Below, in pieces: positions 9,901 to 19,313 of a stretch of DNA of 64,000 nucleotides (its first letter is position 1; each line of letters begins with the position of its first letter). The notes below the pieces were generated by a model. The model was not told the DNA's origin, did no database searches, and worked only from the letters and a program-made list of their open reading frames with translations. The stretch comes from Rahnella sp. AA (GTDB lineage Bacteria > Pseudomonadota > Gammaproteobacteria > Enterobacterales > Enterobacteriaceae). The stretch is from NCBI RefSeq assembly GCF_002834385.1, contig NZ_PITQ01000004.1, forward strand, positions 124,001 through 188,000. Reading direction: 5' to 3'. The translations under genes were made by a program, and so were the position numbers.

Positions 9901-10799
9901 CAGGAAAAACCTTCTTGCTGACAGCCTAACCAACCTTCCCGGCCAGGGAAACTGGCGCGAACCACTTTGCCTCTTGGCAATGCACTGAGATCCTGTGGCA
10001 ACAGTTCACCCAGGGCACAAAACTGAATCCCCTGTGCCGCAGCACGGGTTAATAATTCGTCGAACTGTTTTGCCAGTGACATACCTTCAACTTCAGCGTG
10101 AATGGTATAAACCGGCACACCATTATCTTTCTCGATTGCATCAAGAATGAAATCATTGAAGTTATCTGCGGTGATTTCCCCCCCTGCGACTTCGTCGTAA
10201 GTGGGTAACGTCACGGGGATCTGAACGGTTCCAAGGGATCCATTTCCCAAAACCGGCAGGAAAGGCCGTGTTCCCCGGCAATCACTATTGTAATAGAAGT
10301 GGAAACGCTCTTTAACTTCCACTACGCGTTCATCAGCACGCCAGCCTGCCACCGCCGAACATTCAACGTCATGACCCAGGCTTTTTTCCAATGCATCCAG
10401 CCCTAGTTGAATTTGTTCTTCCAGCTGTTTCTCGGACCACTTACCAACTTTTGCTTGCCAGCCCTGATGATCCCAGGCATGCAAACCGACTTCGTGACCG
10501 CGTTTTGCCGTTTCTTTCATCAGATAGCCAAGATCACGTGCAATCGGCTTACCCGGCCAGGCGGTGCCAGCCAGTAAGATGTCCCAACCGTAAAGAGATG
10601 CGGCATTAGAACGCAGCATTTTCCACAGAAAGCGCGGTTTCAGCAGGCGCCACAAGTGGCGCCCCATGTTATCCGGGCCAACACTGAAGAAGAAACTGGC
10701 GGTAATTTTATGATTTGCAAGCGTTTGCAGAAGCTGAGGGACACCCTCGCGGGTGCCACTCCAGGTATCTACATCAATGCGCAGACCCACTTTCTTCAT
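9900..10799 (-). CDS. arnD: ArnD, undecaprenyl-phosphate-L-Ara4FN deformylase
   Basis: A 299-residue NodB-fold deacetylase. It removes the formyl group from undecaprenyl-phosphate-L-Ara4FN, the step that commits the sugar to flipping. The N-terminal GLRIDVDT holds the metal-binding Asp residues and [13 protein letters not shown] holds the metal His ligands. ATG at 10799 has AAGGG eight bases upstream and is preferred over GTG at 10808, which lies too close to that site. It begins 13 bases after arnA ends. Confidence 0.94.
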   Translation of the reverse strand: MKKVGLRIDVDTWSGTREGVPQLLQTLANHKITASFFFSVGPDNMGRHLWRLLKPRFLWKMLRSNAASLYGWDILLAGTAWPGKPIARDLGYLMKETAKRGHEVGLHAWDHQGWQAKVGKWSEKQLEEQIQLGLDALEKSLGHDVECSAVAGWRADERVVEVKERFHFYYNSDCRGTRPFLPVLGNGSLGTVQIPVTLPTYDEVAGGEITADNFNDFILDAIEKDNGVPVYTIHAEVEGMSLAKQFDELLTRAAAQGIQFCALGELLPQDLSALPRGKVVRASFPGREGWLGCQQEGFS

Positions 10800-10812
10800 G
10801 ACTGGCACCCTT

Positions 10813-12795
10813 TCAGGCTTTGTCAGCGTCAGGATTTACTGAGCGCAGGAAGAAATCCAGCGTATCAGCTACGGTTTTATCCATGCCAATTTCCGGTTTC
10901 CAGTCCAGCAGGCGGCGGGCATTTTTGATGCTCGGTGTGCGGTGCTCTACATCCTGGTAACCTTTACCATAGTAAGTGCTGCTTTCAACCAGGTTAAAGC
11001 CGGCAAACGGAGGGAACTGGGCGCGCAGCGGATGAGCTTCAAAGCTGCTCAACAACATCTCTGCCAGTTCACGAATGCTTGCTTCGTTGGTCGGGTTCCC
11101 GATGTTGATGATCTGACCATCACACAGGTTGTCACGGTTTTCGATAATGCGGAACAGCGCTTCGATACCATCGTTGATATCGGTGAAGCAACGTTTCTGC
11201 TCGCCGCCGTCAACCAGTTTGATTGGAGAACCTTCAACCAGGTTGAGGATCAGCTGAGTGATGGCGCGTGAACTGCCGATACGTGCTGCATCCAGATTAT
11301 CCAGACGTGGACCCATCCAGTTAAACGGACGGAACAAGGTGAATTTCAACCCTTCTTTCGCACCGTAAGCCCAGATTACGCGGTCCAGCAGTTGCTTGGA
11401 AACGGAGTAAATCCAGCGCTGTTTGTTGATCGGGCCAACGATAAGACGAGAATGATCTTCATCGAACTCTTTGTCATCACACATACCGTAAACTTCTGAT
11501 GTTGACGGGAAGATGATGCGCTTTTTGTATTTCACACAGTCGCGAACGATTTTCAGGTTTTCTTCGAAATCCAGCTCGAATACACGCAACGGATTGCGGG
11601 TATATTCAATCGGCGTTGCGATAGCCACCAGCGGCAGTACGACATCACATTTCTTAATGTGATATTCGATCCACTCGGAATGGATACTGATATCGCCTTC
11701 AACAAAGTGGAAATGCGGGTTATCCATAAAACGGCTGACGGCATCGGAGCTGATATCCAGACCGTAAATTTCATAACGGTCTTCGCGCAGCAGGCGTTCA
11801 CTAAGATGGTTACCGATAAAGCCGTTCACACCCAGAATCAGAACGCGGGTGCGGCGTTTCATTACGGCTGTCGGCAGCGTGGCAACACGCATATCCGGCA
11901 TAATGCCCAGTTCCAGCGCCAGGCGGGAACCCTGCACATACAGGCCATTTTCGCTCTGCCCTGCCAGCACTTCCAGCGCACCTTCGCCACAGGCAATGGT
12001 CAGCGGATCGGCAGAAAGCACGGTGCCTGGCTGTTTGTCATGCTGAGTCGCCAGCGGACGCGCACGCCAGATAGTCAGTTTACGCTGCCCCAGGTAAGAG
12101 AACGCCCCCGGATAAGGTTCAGTCACGGCGCGGATGAGGTTATTAATTTCTGTCGCGGATTTGTGCCAGTGAATTTCACCGTCAGCTGCGGTGCGGCGGC
12201 CAAAATAGCTCGCCTGCGCTTCGTCTTGTGGGGTCAGGCTGATTTTACCTGCTTTCATTTCAGGCAGCAGTTTGGTCAGCAACTCTTTTGCGGCTTCACG
12301 CACTTTGGCGTGCAATTTCAGCGCTGTATCATCAGCGGCAATCGCGACTTTTTGCTGACCAACGATATCGCCTGCATCAGGACGTTTCACCATTTTGTGC
12401 AGGGTAACGCCTGTTTCAGTTTCGCCGTTCAGCAGCGCCCAGTTAACCGGTGCACGGCCACGATAACGTGGCAACAAAGAACCATGCAGATTGAAACCAC
12501 CCTGCGGAGCCAGAGATAAGAGCTCTTCGCTCAGCATATTGCGGTAGTAGAAAGAAAAAATGACATCTGGCTGCAAAGCACGGATGCGGTCAATCCAAAG
12601 CGGATGGTTAACGTCTTCCGGAGCATAAACCGGCAGATTTAATTCAGCACCCTGGCGGGCGACGGAAGAAAAGAACTGGTTTTCATTTGGGGCATCAGTG
12701 TGGGTAAAGACTGCCTGCACATCATAGCCTGCATCAACCAGAGCCTGTAAACCAACGCAACCAATATCATGGTAGGCAAATACAATCGCTTTCAT
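10813..12795 (-). CDS. arnA: ArnA, bifunctional UDP-L-Ara4N formyltransferase / UDP-glucuronate decarboxylase
   Basis: A 660-residue two-domain enzyme, the same length as E. coli ArnA. Residues ~1-300 are a 10-formyl-THF-dependent transferase ([18 protein letters not shown]) that formylates UDP-L-Ara4N. Residues ~315-660 are an SDR-type decarboxylase ([17 protein letters not shown] for NAD+, then STSEVYG and the Tyr-x3-Lys region YSVSKQLLD) that converts UDP-glucuronate to UDP-Ara4-ketose, the substrate of ArnB. ATG at 12795 overlaps the arnC stop as TGATG. Confidence 0.96.
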   Translation of the reverse strand: MKAIVFAYHDIGCVGLQALVDAGYDVQAVFTHTDAPNENQFFSSVARQGAELNLPVYAPEDVNHPLWIDRIRALQPDVIFSFYYRNMLSEELLSLAPQGGFNLHGSLLPRYRGRAPVNWALLNGETETGVTLHKMVKRPDAGDIVGQQKVAIAADDTALKLHAKVREAAKELLTKLLPEMKAGKISLTPQDEAQASYFGRRTAADGEIHWHKSATEINNLIRAVTEPYPGAFSYLGQRKLTIWRARPLATQHDKQPGTVLSADPLTIACGEGALEVLAGQSENGLYVQGSRLALELGIMPDMRVATLPTAVMKRRTRVLILGVNGFIGNHLSERLLREDRYEIYGLDISSDAVSRFMDNPHFHFVEGDISIHSEWIEYHIKKCDVVLPLVAIATPIEYTRNPLRVFELDFEENLKIVRDCVKYKKRIIFPSTSEVYGMCDDKEFDEDHSRLIVGPINKQRWIYSVSKQLLDRVIWAYGAKEGLKFTLFRPFNWMGPRLDNLDAARIGSSRAITQLILNLVEGSPIKLVDGGEQKRCFTDINDGIEALFRIIENRDNLCDGQIINIGNPTNEASIRELAEMLLSSFEAHPLRAQFPPFAGFNLVESSTYYGKGYQDVEHRTPSIKNARRLLDWKPEIGMDKTVADTLDFFLRSVNPDADKA

Positions 12796-13775
12796 CACTC
12801 TTCTTCCTGACTGTTTTCTTCGGAACGAACGCCGACGACTTTTTGAACGAAATAACGGGGACGCGCGCGAACATCGTTGTAGATACGCCCGATGTATTCA
12901 CCAAGCAATCCCATACCGACAAACTGCGCACCGATAAACATAAATAACAATGCAAATAGCGTGAACACGCCTTCCGCAGCCCATGCGGGGCCGTTGATAA
13001 GGCGCATTAAAATCAGGAATACAGCCAAAACGAAACCAAAGATGGCGATTGCGCTGCCCACGACACTGAGCATTCTCAGCGGAGTCGTTGTCAGGCAAGT
13101 GATCAAGTCATACATCAGATTGATCAGTTTCATCAGGCTATATTTGGAATCACCAAATTCGCGCTCGGAGTGTTGAACCGGAATTTCTACCGTTTTGCGC
13201 GCAAAGGTGTTTGCCAGAATCGGAATGAACGTGCTGCGCTCATGGCAATGAAGCATGGCTTCAATAATATGGCGGCGATAAGCACGCAGCATACAACCAT
13301 AGTCACCCATGGATTTACCAGTAGCGCGCTGGATCATCATGTTGATCATTTTGGATGCGGTTTTACGGAACCAGGAATCACGACGGTTAGCACGTACAGT
13401 ACCCACCACGTCATAACCCTCATCAGCTTTCGCAACCAGACGCGGGATCTCTTCTGGCGGGTTTTGCAGGTCAGCATCCAGCGTGATGACCAGATCACCC
13501 GTGACATGACTGAAACCGGCCATGATAGCGGAATGCTGCCCGTAGTTTCGGTTAAGCAATACAGCGATAATATGGCTATCCGGTTGTTCGGCGGCGGCGG
13601 TAAGCATATCGCCGGAACTATCGGCGCTGCCGTCATCGACCAGGATGATTTCATATTGCTGTGTCAGTTGTTGACAGGCTGCCTGCGTGCGGGATAACAA
13701 CGCCGGCAGGCTTTCTTCTTCGTTGTAGACCGGGATAACCACCGAGACTTTACGAATAGGTTCGTATTGCGCCAC
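12795..13775 (-). CDS. arnC: ArnC, undecaprenyl-phosphate L-Ara4FN transferase
   Basis: A 326-residue GT2-family glycosyltransferase. It transfers L-Ara4FN from UDP to undecaprenyl phosphate at the inner membrane. The N-terminal catalytic part has [26 protein letters not shown] and [11 protein letters not shown]. Two C-terminal membrane helices ([20 protein letters not shown] and the [17 protein letters not shown] region) follow, then [20 protein letters not shown]. The start codon is GTG and shares one base with the arnB stop (TAGTG). Confidence 0.95.
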   Translation of the reverse strand: MAQYEPIRKVSVVIPVYNEEESLPALLSRTQAACQQLTQQYEIILVDDGSADSSGDMLTAAAEQPDSHIIAVLLNRNYGQHSAIMAGFSHVTGDLVITLDADLQNPPEEIPRLVAKADEGYDVVGTVRANRRDSWFRKTASKMINMMIQRATGKSMGDYGCMLRAYRRHIIEAMLHCHERSTFIPILANTFARKTVEIPVQHSEREFGDSKYSLMKLINLMYDLITCLTTTPLRMLSVVGSAIAIFGFVLAVFLILMRLINGPAWAAEGVFTLFALLFMFIGAQFVGMGLLGEYIGRIYNDVRARPRYFVQKVVGVRSEENSQEEE

Positions 13776-14917
13776 TACTGCGCCTCCAGAAGGGAAAAAA
13801 GAGCCGTAACGACACGATCTACATCACTATCTTGCATATCAGGGAACAGAGGTAAACTGCACAACCGTGCAGAGTTCCATTCACTGTTTGGCAAGCTCAG
13901 ATGCGGATAGCGCTCGCGGTAATATTTTTGTGTGTGAGCCGCACGGAAATGCAAACCCGTTCCGATACCCTGCTCTTTCAGACGTTCCATCAGAACATCG
14001 CGACTGATCCCACAGCGTTCTTCATCAACACGGATCATGAACAAATGCCAGGCGTGGAGATGCGGATAATCAGGCACATTCATTGGCAGGAACGGTGAAC
14101 CCTGTAATTTATCCAGGTAACGCTGCGCCAGTTCTGCACGTCGTGCATTCATCTGTGCAAGCCGCTTCAGTTGAACAACCGCGATAGAAGCGTGAATATC
14201 AGATAAATTGTATTTAAAACCTGGCTCGACAACTTCTGCCTGTGGCTTACGCCCGAGCACCTGACGATCGAACGCATCAACGGCCAAACCGTGGAATTTC
14301 AACGCGCGAATTTTATCAGCCAGAACATCGTCATCCGTGGCAACAAGGCCGCCTTCAGCGCAAGTCATATTTTTGATCGCATGGAAAGAGAATATTGCCG
14401 TTCCCTGCGAACCAATCCAGCGGTCACGATATTTTGTTCCTGCCGCATGCGCAGCATCTTCGACCACCGGAATGCCGTGCTCATTGGCTACCGCATAAAC
14501 AGGATCGAGATCCAGCGGCGCACCGGCGTAGTGAACAGGAATGATTGCTTTCGTTTTCGGGGTAATAGCCGCAGCAACGGCCTCTGCGCTGACCATGAGT
14601 GTGTCGGGGTCAACGTCAATCATGACAGGTTCTGCACCCAGCAAAACGATCATATTGATAGTCGACACCCAGGTTTGGGAAGGTGTAATCACTTCATCAC
14701 CAGGCCCTATGCCCAGCGCCATCAACGTGACATGCATGCCACCGGTCGCAGAGCTCACTGCAATCGCATGTTTACAACCAAAAGCGGCAGAAAAATCCTG
14801 CTCGAGCTGATATGTCTGTGGCCCGGTGGTGATCCAGCCAGAGCGCAAAACCTGCCCTACAGCCGCTATCTCTTCCTCGCCCATAGAAGGACGGGAGAAA
14901 GGCAAAAAGTTTTCCAT
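13775..14917 (-). CDS. arnB: ArnB, UDP-Ara4-ketose aminotransferase
   Basis: A 380-residue PLP-dependent aminotransferase of the DegT/DnrJ/EryC1 family. It converts UDP-4-ketopentose to UDP-L-Ara4N with glutamate. The lysine for the Schiff base is probably K182 in [26 protein letters not shown] (PLP phosphate/pyridine contacts) and the N-terminal [10 protein letters not shown] are typical. It is the first gene of arnBCADTEF; AGGA lies seven bases upstream of the ATG. The control region is at 14988-15039. Confidence 0.95.
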   Translation of the reverse strand: MENFLPFSRPSMGEEEIAAVGQVLRSGWITTGPQTYQLEQDFSAAFGCKHAIAVSSATGGMHVTLMALGIGPGDEVITPSQTWVSTINMIVLLGAEPVMIDVDPDTLMVSAEAVAAAITPKTKAIIPVHYAGAPLDLDPVYAVANEHGIPVVEDAAHAAGTKYRDRWIGSQGTAIFSFHAIKNMTCAEGGLVATDDDVLADKIRALKFHGLAVDAFDRQVLGRKPQAEVVEPGFKYNLSDIHASIAVVQLKRLAQMNARRAELAQRYLDKLQGSPFLPMNVPDYPHLHAWHLFMIRVDEERCGISRDVLMERLKEQGIGTGLHFRAAHTQKYYRERYPHLSLPNSEWNSARLCSLPLFPDMQDSDVDRVVTALFSLLEAQ

Positions 14918-15014
14918 TACACTATCCTGCTGGTAATAAACTGGTACCGACTGTAGACCGCATTTATTTAACAGTAAGTAAACGCTGCCATAAATTTATG
15001 GATCTTATCATGTC

Positions 15015-15031
15015 GGTTTAATCTTAATTTA
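15015..15031 (+). promoter_or_regulatory. PhoP-box-like repeat overlapping the PmrA box
   Basis: GGTTTA (15015-15020), five bases, then AATTTA (15026-15031). The first half fits the PhoP half-site (T/G)GTTTA and the second deviates in two positions. It is on the strand opposite to arnB and overlaps the PmrA-type box. PhoP controls arn directly in Yersinia; here the match is only suggestive. Confidence 0.35.
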
Positions 15032-15039
15032 TCCTTAAG
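15023..15039. promoter_or_regulatory. Probable PmrA (BasR) box upstream of arnB
   Basis: CTTAAT (15023-15028) and CTTAAG (15034-15039) form a direct repeat with a 5-base gap, matching the PmrA half-site pattern YTTAAK-N5-YTTAAK. On the arnB coding strand it reads CTTAAG-N5-ATTAAG, and a possible -10 begins 22 bases further on. arn operons are classical PmrA/PmrB targets, so this site probably drives induction by mild acid, iron or low magnesium signals. Confidence 0.72.
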
Positions 15040-15264
15040 GTTTTTCCAGTTTTATGAAGTTAAACAGAAAGTAAATAGTCTCAAAATAAATAGAATCTCA
15101 AACAAAACCTTTAAAAAACAAAAAATTAAATTATATAAATTTTCATGGAAAAATGAACTTTATTAAAAAACGCAATAACTGCTTTTTTTATGACCAATTA
15201 AGCGCCCAACTAAAGTTGAAAGCCCAATAATTATATAATTAAGCCGCTATACATTGACCCGGGC

Positions 15265-16020
15265 TTAATGCGAAACGGTCATTATCCACTTTCGCCCCGC
15301 CATAGCATGTATCTGGAATGGCACGTTGTACGCAGCAGTCAGCTTTTCAGCCACCATCACATCAGAACATTCTCCCGTCGCAATGACACATCCTGCGGAC
15401 ATCAGCCAAACCTGGTGAGCATAATGCAGTGTGTGATTAAGATCGTGATCGCTTATCACAACCGAGCGCCCTGCCGCGCAAAATTCGCTAATCAGCTGAT
15501 CCACTGCCTGCTGTTGGGCGACATCCAGACTGTTCATCGGTTCATCAAGGAACAAGAGCTGGCTGTCCGGATTCACATCAGGCCAGACTTGCACAAACAC
15601 GGCGGCCAGTCGTACCCGTTGCCATTCCCCTCCTGACAAATGCGTCACCGGGCGGGCGAGTTTGTCGCTCAGGTGTAATACCTCGCATAAAGAGGCAATA
15701 ACGTTTGCCAAAACAGCAGGTTCTGCGTTTCGCGGTTGATGCAGGGACAAATATTGAAATACCGGCATCAGTGATGCCGGTGTCAGTTGCTGACATAACC
15801 ACCCACGAAGGCGCGCCAGCCGGGGACCGGGGATCTCATCCAGCTTTTGCCCCGCTAACAGCACGTCTCCCACACCGCGGGACATACCAGCCAGACGCGT
15901 CAGCAATGTGCTTTTTCCTGCACCGTTTGGCCCGATAAGATGTATCCGGCTGCCTGGCGCAATCCGTGTACTGAAAGCGTGAAGACGTTCCGTCACAGCA
16001 ATGTTGCGACATTCAAGCAT
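15265..16020 (-). CDS. btuD: Vitamin B12 import ATP-binding protein BtuD
   Basis: A 251-residue ABC ATPase that powers cobalamin uptake with BtuC (same operon) and BtuF (not in this window). Walker [10 protein letters not shown] is near residue 30, followed by LSGGEWQRVRLAAVF and LLFLDEPMNSLDVAQQQ, the latter almost identical to E. coli BtuD. ATG at 16020 has AGGTG nine bases upstream; a GTG at 16032 overlaps that Shine-Dalgarno site and is less likely. btuE lies 19 bases upstream. Confidence 0.92.
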   Translation of the reverse strand: MLECRNIAVTERLHAFSTRIAPGSRIHLIGPNGAGKSTLLTRLAGMSRGVGDVLLAGQKLDEIPGPRLARLRGWLCQQLTPASLMPVFQYLSLHQPRNAEPAVLANVIASLCEVLHLSDKLARPVTHLSGGEWQRVRLAAVFVQVWPDVNPDSQLLFLDEPMNSLDVAQQQAVDQLISEFCAAGRSVVISDHDLNHTLHYAHQVWLMSAGCVIATGECSDVMVAEKLTAAYNVPFQIHAMAGRKWIMTVSH

Positions 16021-16039
16021 TAACGTTTTCACCTACAGA

Positions 16040-16591
16040 CTATTTCGCCAGCTCAGCTTTAACCGCTTCCACAAGGATGGGATCTTCCGGTGTCATATCC
16101 GGAGCAAAACGCTGGATAACGACACCATCACGGCCAATAAGGAATTTTTCAAAGTTCCACAGGATATTTTCTGGTTTCAGCGGCTGGCGGCCTTTACTGG
16201 CAAGACGCTCATAGAAAGCACTATCTTGCGGTTTTACTGCTTCAGGGCGCGCCGCAATCAGGGCGGAATAGAGCGGGTGGCGGTTTTGCCCGTTAACATC
16301 GATTTTGCTGAACATCGGGAATTTCACGCCAAAATTGGTGGTGCAAAAGGTTTTGATCTCATCTTCGGTACCCGGTTCCTGCGCACCAAATTCATTACAG
16401 GGAAAACCCAGCACCTCAAAGCCTTGTTCATGCCAGGCCTGATAGATTTTTTCCAGGCCCTCATACTGCTTAGTCAGACCACACTGCGAGGCCACGTTCA
16501 CCACTAACAACACAGAACCTTTATATTCGCCAAGCGTCGTCGTTTCGCCATCAATGGTTTTCAGGGAAATATCAAAAATATTGTTACTCAT
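16040..16591 (-). CDS. btuE: Glutathione/thioredoxin peroxidase BtuE
   Basis: A 183-residue member of the glutathione peroxidase family. Cys37 in VNVASQCGLT is the peroxidatic residue in place of selenocysteine, with FPCNEFGAQEPG and WNFEKFLI supplying the Gln and Trp of the catalytic set. E. coli BtuE reduces hydroperoxides and is dispensable for B12 transport, so its place between btuC and btuD reflects operon history rather than an import role. It starts 63 bases after btuC ends. Confidence 0.94.
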   Translation of the reverse strand: MSNNIFDISLKTIDGETTTLGEYKGSVLLVVNVASQCGLTKQYEGLEKIYQAWHEQGFEVLGFPCNEFGAQEPGTEDEIKTFCTTNFGVKFPMFSKIDVNGQNRHPLYSALIAARPEAVKPQDSAFYERLASKGRQPLKPENILWNFEKFLIGRDGVVIQRFAPDMTPEDPILVEAVKAELAK

Positions 16592-16654
16592 CGTTTTTAT
16601 CCTGATAGTTGTGGGTTAGGTAATGAGAGAGCATAGTCGCCCCTTCGTAAATAA

Positions 16655-17662
16655 TCAGCGGATTTGTCCGATCCTGACTAATAACCAGATGAAAACCGGC
16701 GCGCCCAGCGTGGCTGTCACGACCCCGATGGGCAACTCCGCAGCGTACAGGCCAATGCGCGCCAATACATCAGCCAGAAGTAAAACGGATGCACCGCAAA
16801 GCGCGCAGGCAGGCAGTAAATATCGCTGATCGGTAATGCCTGCAAGCCGCAAAATATGCGGGATAACCAGCCCGATAAAACCTATCACACCCGACAATGC
16901 AACACTCAGCCCAACCATCCATCCGACGGCGAGGACCAAAATATAACGCCAACGGGTAAGCGATATGCCCAATTGCTGCGCCTGCTGGATCCCGAGCGAA
17001 AGCAGATTCAGCGTTTTCCCCTGAAGGAGCAGCCACAACAAAACCGGCAGCAGCATCAGACAAAGCCATATTTGGCTCCAGTCTGCACCACCAAATCCCC
17101 CCATCATCCAGTACATCAGTTGCCGCAAATCGAGATTACTGCTGAAGTAAATTGCCCAGGTCATTAACGCGCTGCAAGCAATACCAATCGCCACGCCGAC
17201 CAGAAGCATCCGGGCATTGGTCAGAAGGCGTTTACGAGAGAGATATAACAGGAAAAATGTGACGATTAATGCGCCGGCAACGGCGGAGAGGCTCATAGCC
17301 CATACAGGTAAAAAACCGTGGCTGCCCATCACACAAAATACCAGCGCAACCCCTGCGCCATTTGCTACACCGAGTAAACCAGGTTCAGCCAGCGGGTTTT
17401 CAAAAAGCGACTGCATAACGGCTCCGGCGACAGCGAGACTTGCACCAACAAGAATCACTGCAACAGCACGAGGCAGGCGTAGCTGCCAGACAAAAAGGCG
17501 TGCCTCGCTGCTAAGCCATTGGGCCGGCCACAGCCAGTTTTCACCCGCACTCAGGCTAAATACACATATGAGCAACAACAGCAGACTTAGCCCAAACAGC
17601 CAGCGGCGACCGTGACATTTCTGTCGTTTTTCAAGAGCAAAATAAGTCTGCGGGATAGGCAT
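16655..17662 (-). CDS. btuC: Vitamin B12 import permease BtuC
   Basis: A 335-residue FecCD-family permease with about ten membrane helices, forming the cobalamin channel as a dimer with Btu[21 protein letters not shown] (near 60-80) and [17 protein letters not shown] follow the family pattern. [20 protein letters not shown] near residue 245 is the segment that contacts the ATPase. First gene of btuCED; gene order on the minus strand is btuC-btuE-btuD as in E. coli. No B12 riboswitch is visible upstream. Confidence 0.94.
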   Translation of the reverse strand: MPIPQTYFALEKRQKCHGRRWLFGLSLLLLLICVFSLSAGENWLWPAQWLSSEARLFVWQLRLPRAVAVILVGASLAVAGAVMQSLFENPLAEPGLLGVANGAGVALVFCVMGSHGFLPVWAMSLSAVAGALIVTFFLLYLSRKRLLTNARMLLVGVAIGIACSALMTWAIYFSSNLDLRQLMYWMMGGFGGADWSQIWLCLMLLPVLLWLLLQGKTLNLLSLGIQQAQQLGISLTRWRYILVLAVGWMVGLSVALSGVIGFIGLVIPHILRLAGITDQRYLLPACALCGASVLLLADVLARIGLYAAELPIGVVTATLGAPVFIWLLVRIGQIR

Positions 17663-17756
17663 TAATAGTAGGTTCCTGAACTGTCTGGAATTTTCTATCC
17701 TACCGATATTAAACAGTTAGCTCTACCAGTGAGCACGGGAATGGTGAAATTAGGAC

Positions 17757-17784
17757 GAAAAAAAGCCGGTGACTGAGCACCGGC
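17757..17784 (-). terminator. Terminator of the DUF2502 gene
   Basis: Minus-strand 7-bp GC stem (GCCGGTG and CACCGGC, plus-strand 17765-17771 and 17778-17784) followed by seven T. It separates the DUF2502 gene from btuC. Confidence 0.85.
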
Positions 17785-17815
17785 CTGAGGCAAGATTTGG
17801 CTTGCGGGGGTTGAA

Positions 17816-18247
17816 CTAGTGTCCCTGATGACCATCAGGTGGGATAGGCTGGCCATTCCCCTGGTGATTGTCATGCCCGCCCTGAGGGCCATTGCCTCCT
17901 CCCTGATGACCATTATTGTCATGACGGTCACCGCCGTTGGAATGCCCCTGATTGTGCGGCTGAGGCCTTGACGGTGGGTTTGAATGCCCGCGCTGTGGCG
18001 GCCTGGATTCCCAACGGTCACCATGCCAGTACATTCCATGTTCATTACGATCGCCGTAATGATGCCCCTGATGTTCATGCCACCATTGTGGTGGGCGCCA
18101 GTCATAGCCATCCCAGTAGTAACCACGCTGGTCCTGATCTCCGAGATGGAGCGATACACCAGGAACGTTGACGTCAATAGAAACATTTGCCTGCGCAATC
18201 ACAGGCAAGGCCAGTGCACAACACAGCAATAAGAGAGTTTTTTTCAC
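17816..18247 (-). CDS. Exported DUF2502-type protein with His/Gly/Asn-rich tail
   Basis: A 143-residue protein. Residues 1-20 are a signal peptide (cleavage after AQA), so it should be periplasmic. Residues ~25-75 (LGDQDQRGYYWDGYDWR, then GDRNEHGMYWHGDRW) resemble E. coli YpeC and the DUF2502 family, which has no established function. From ~80 to the end the chain is low-complexity, rich in His, Gly, Asn, Gln and Pro, and looks unstructured and able to bind metal ions; that is inference. It is divergent from the small lipoprotein gene at 18519 and has its own terminator. Confidence 0.8.
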   Translation of the reverse strand: MKKTLLLLCCALALPVIAQANVSIDVNVPGVSLHLGDQDQRGYYWDGYDWRPPQWWHEHQGHHYGDRNEHGMYWHGDRWESRPPQRGHSNPPSRPQPHNQGHSNGGDRHDNNGHQGGGNGPQGGHDNHQGNGQPIPPDGHQGH

Positions 18248-18518
18248 GATAGGTCACGCCTTGTTTATTTTTTATGACGTGTTTTTTATATCAACAGGGA
18301 ATAGAAGTTAACATGAGAAATAAGCGCATTTTCGGATAACTTGCCGAGCCCTTACAATAAAAATACAAATATATCCTGATTGAAATAACTCAACAGAATG
18401 AAGATTATTATCTATTCAATTCTTATTACGACTCTAACAAATCTTAACGTAAGTCTGACAACAACGCTGTTGCGATCTCTTTATACTCGCCTTGTTTATT
18501 CAAACAAAGGAAGTCCTT

Positions 18519-18674
18519 ATGCGTCGTATTTTAGCTTTATTTAGTGTAGCTCTGGTCGTCGTCAGCCTCAGCGGCTGTTTATTCCCGCCATTTTGGGGCC
18601 CTGGTGGTGGCGGTCACGGTGGTGGTCATGGCGGCGGTGGTCCGGGTGGGCCACGTATGTTTTACGACCACTAA
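18519..18674 (+). CDS. Small Gly/His-rich lipoprotein (51 residues)
   Basis: A 51-residue protein with lipobox LSGC (Cys20) after a typical signal peptide, so it should be anchored to a membrane. The mature ~32 residues are Phe/Pro, then a Gly/His tract, ending PRMFYDH. ATG at 18519 has AAAGGAAG eight bases upstream; an earlier ATG at 18492 has none and breaks the signal peptide pattern. I do not recognise a named homologue. The Gly/His tail recalls that of the divergent DUF2502 protein, which hints at a shared metal-related or surface role without proving it. Confidence 0.75.
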   Translation: MRRILALFSVALVVVSLSGCLFPPFWGPGGGGHGGGHGGGGPGGPRMFYDH

Positions 18675-18727
18675 TATAACTTTCTAATCTAACTCTATTA
18701 TTTTCAGGTCACTCGTCGGGAGAATAA

Positions 18728-18772
18728 ATGCGTGCGCATTTTAACCTGAATATATTGAATTATTTTACTTAG
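18728..18772 (+). CDS. Possible 14-residue mini-gene before the 18772 terminator
   Basis: ATG at 18728 has GGGAG five bases upstream and opens a 14-codon frame (MRAHFNLNILNYFT) ending in TAG whose last base touches the following terminator stem. AAATGC (18726-18731) can pair with GCATTT (18736-18741), which would hide the start. It could be a leader-type peptide or chance. I do not recognise it. Confidence 0.3.
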   Translation: MRAHFNLNILNYFT

Positions 18773-18790
18773 GGGCTTCGGCCCCTTTTT
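18772..18790 (+). terminator. Rho-independent terminator after the small lipoprotein gene
   Basis: GGGGC, a TTCG tetraloop and GCCCC (18772-18785), followed by five T. It lies about 100 bases after the lipoprotein stop codon, leaving a long 3' untranslated stretch. Confidence 0.88.
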
Positions 18791-18972
18791 AATTATCACG
18801 CCGGCACATCAGATAATAATTGCATTTCTCACTCTGGCCTTGAAATTTAATCTATCAGACTAATCCTGAAGCGCCCACCTCTTTAACACTATCTTTTCAC
18901 TTTCTGTGCTAATAACTTAAAAGTGTTAAATCCCCTCTCATATTTACGTGAAGGTGCTCACAAAAAGAAGGG

Positions 18973-19001
18973 AAAAAAAAGGCCGCTTTCGCGGCCTTTT
19001 T
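18973..19001. terminator. Terminator of the pheST-ihfA operon
   Basis: GGCCGC-TTTC-GCGGCC (18981-18996) with eight A before it and five T after it. On the minus strand it ends the ihfA transcript 17 bases after the stop codon; on the plus strand it could also stop readthrough. Confidence 0.88.
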
Positions 19002-19012
19002 GATGATTTCAC

Positions 19013-19309
19013 TTATTCTTTCGGAGTGGCATTCTCTACACGACTTTTCAATTTCTGTCCCGGACGGAAAGTCACCACACGACGCGCCGTGATCGGAATA
19101 TCTTCGCCGGTTTTCGGGTTACGTCCCGGACGTTGGTTTTTGTCACGCAGATCAAAATTGCCAAAGCCAGACAGTTTTACTTGTTCGCCATTTTCCAAAG
19201 CACGACGGACTTCTTCGAAAAATATTTCAACAAGGTCTTTGGCATCCCGTTTGCTCAGCCCGAGCTTCTCAAACAGGTGTTCTGACATTTCAGCTTTAGT
19301 AAGCGCCAT
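19013..19309 (-). CDS. ihfA: Integration host factor subunit alpha
   Basis: A 98-residue HU/IHF-family protein that pairs with IhfB and bends DNA sharply at specific sites. It starts [19 protein letters not shown]; the beta-ribbon arm region [20 protein letters not shown] carries the Pro that intercalates between bases. It begins four bases after the pheT stop codon, so it is co-transcribed with the synthetase genes as in E. coli. Confidence 0.97.
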   Translation of the reverse strand: MALTKAEMSEHLFEKLGLSKRDAKDLVEIFFEEVRRALENGEQVKLSGFGNFDLRDKNQRPGRNPKTGEDIPITARRVVTFRPGQKLKSRVENATPKE

Positions 19310-19313
19310 AGGT

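Larger units (their letters stand above)
14918..15264. other. Intergenic region between arnB and btuD, AT-rich with arn promoter
   Basis: No gene is seen. The arnB-proximal part holds the control boxes listed separately and a perfect 14-bp palindrome CCATAAATTTATGG at 14988-15001. Read on the minus strand, its CATAAA (15000-14995) begins 22 bases after the PmrA-type box and could be the -10. From about 15060 to 15240 the DNA is extremely AT-rich with no reading frame. ATTAAGCC (15238-15245) pairs with GGCTTAAT (15262-15269) across the btuD stop and may act as a weak terminator. Confidence 0.6.

Noticed and set aside
11659-12519. 286-codon open frame on the plus strand inside arnA
   Set aside because: It is the antisense of the strongly conserved ArnA formyltransferase domain, has no ribosome site and no recognisable domain.
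17695-18198. 167-codon alternative frame overlapping the DUF2502 gene
   Set aside because: The other frame has a perfect signal peptide, family motifs and its own terminator; this one arises from the repetitive GGT/CAT-rich tail.
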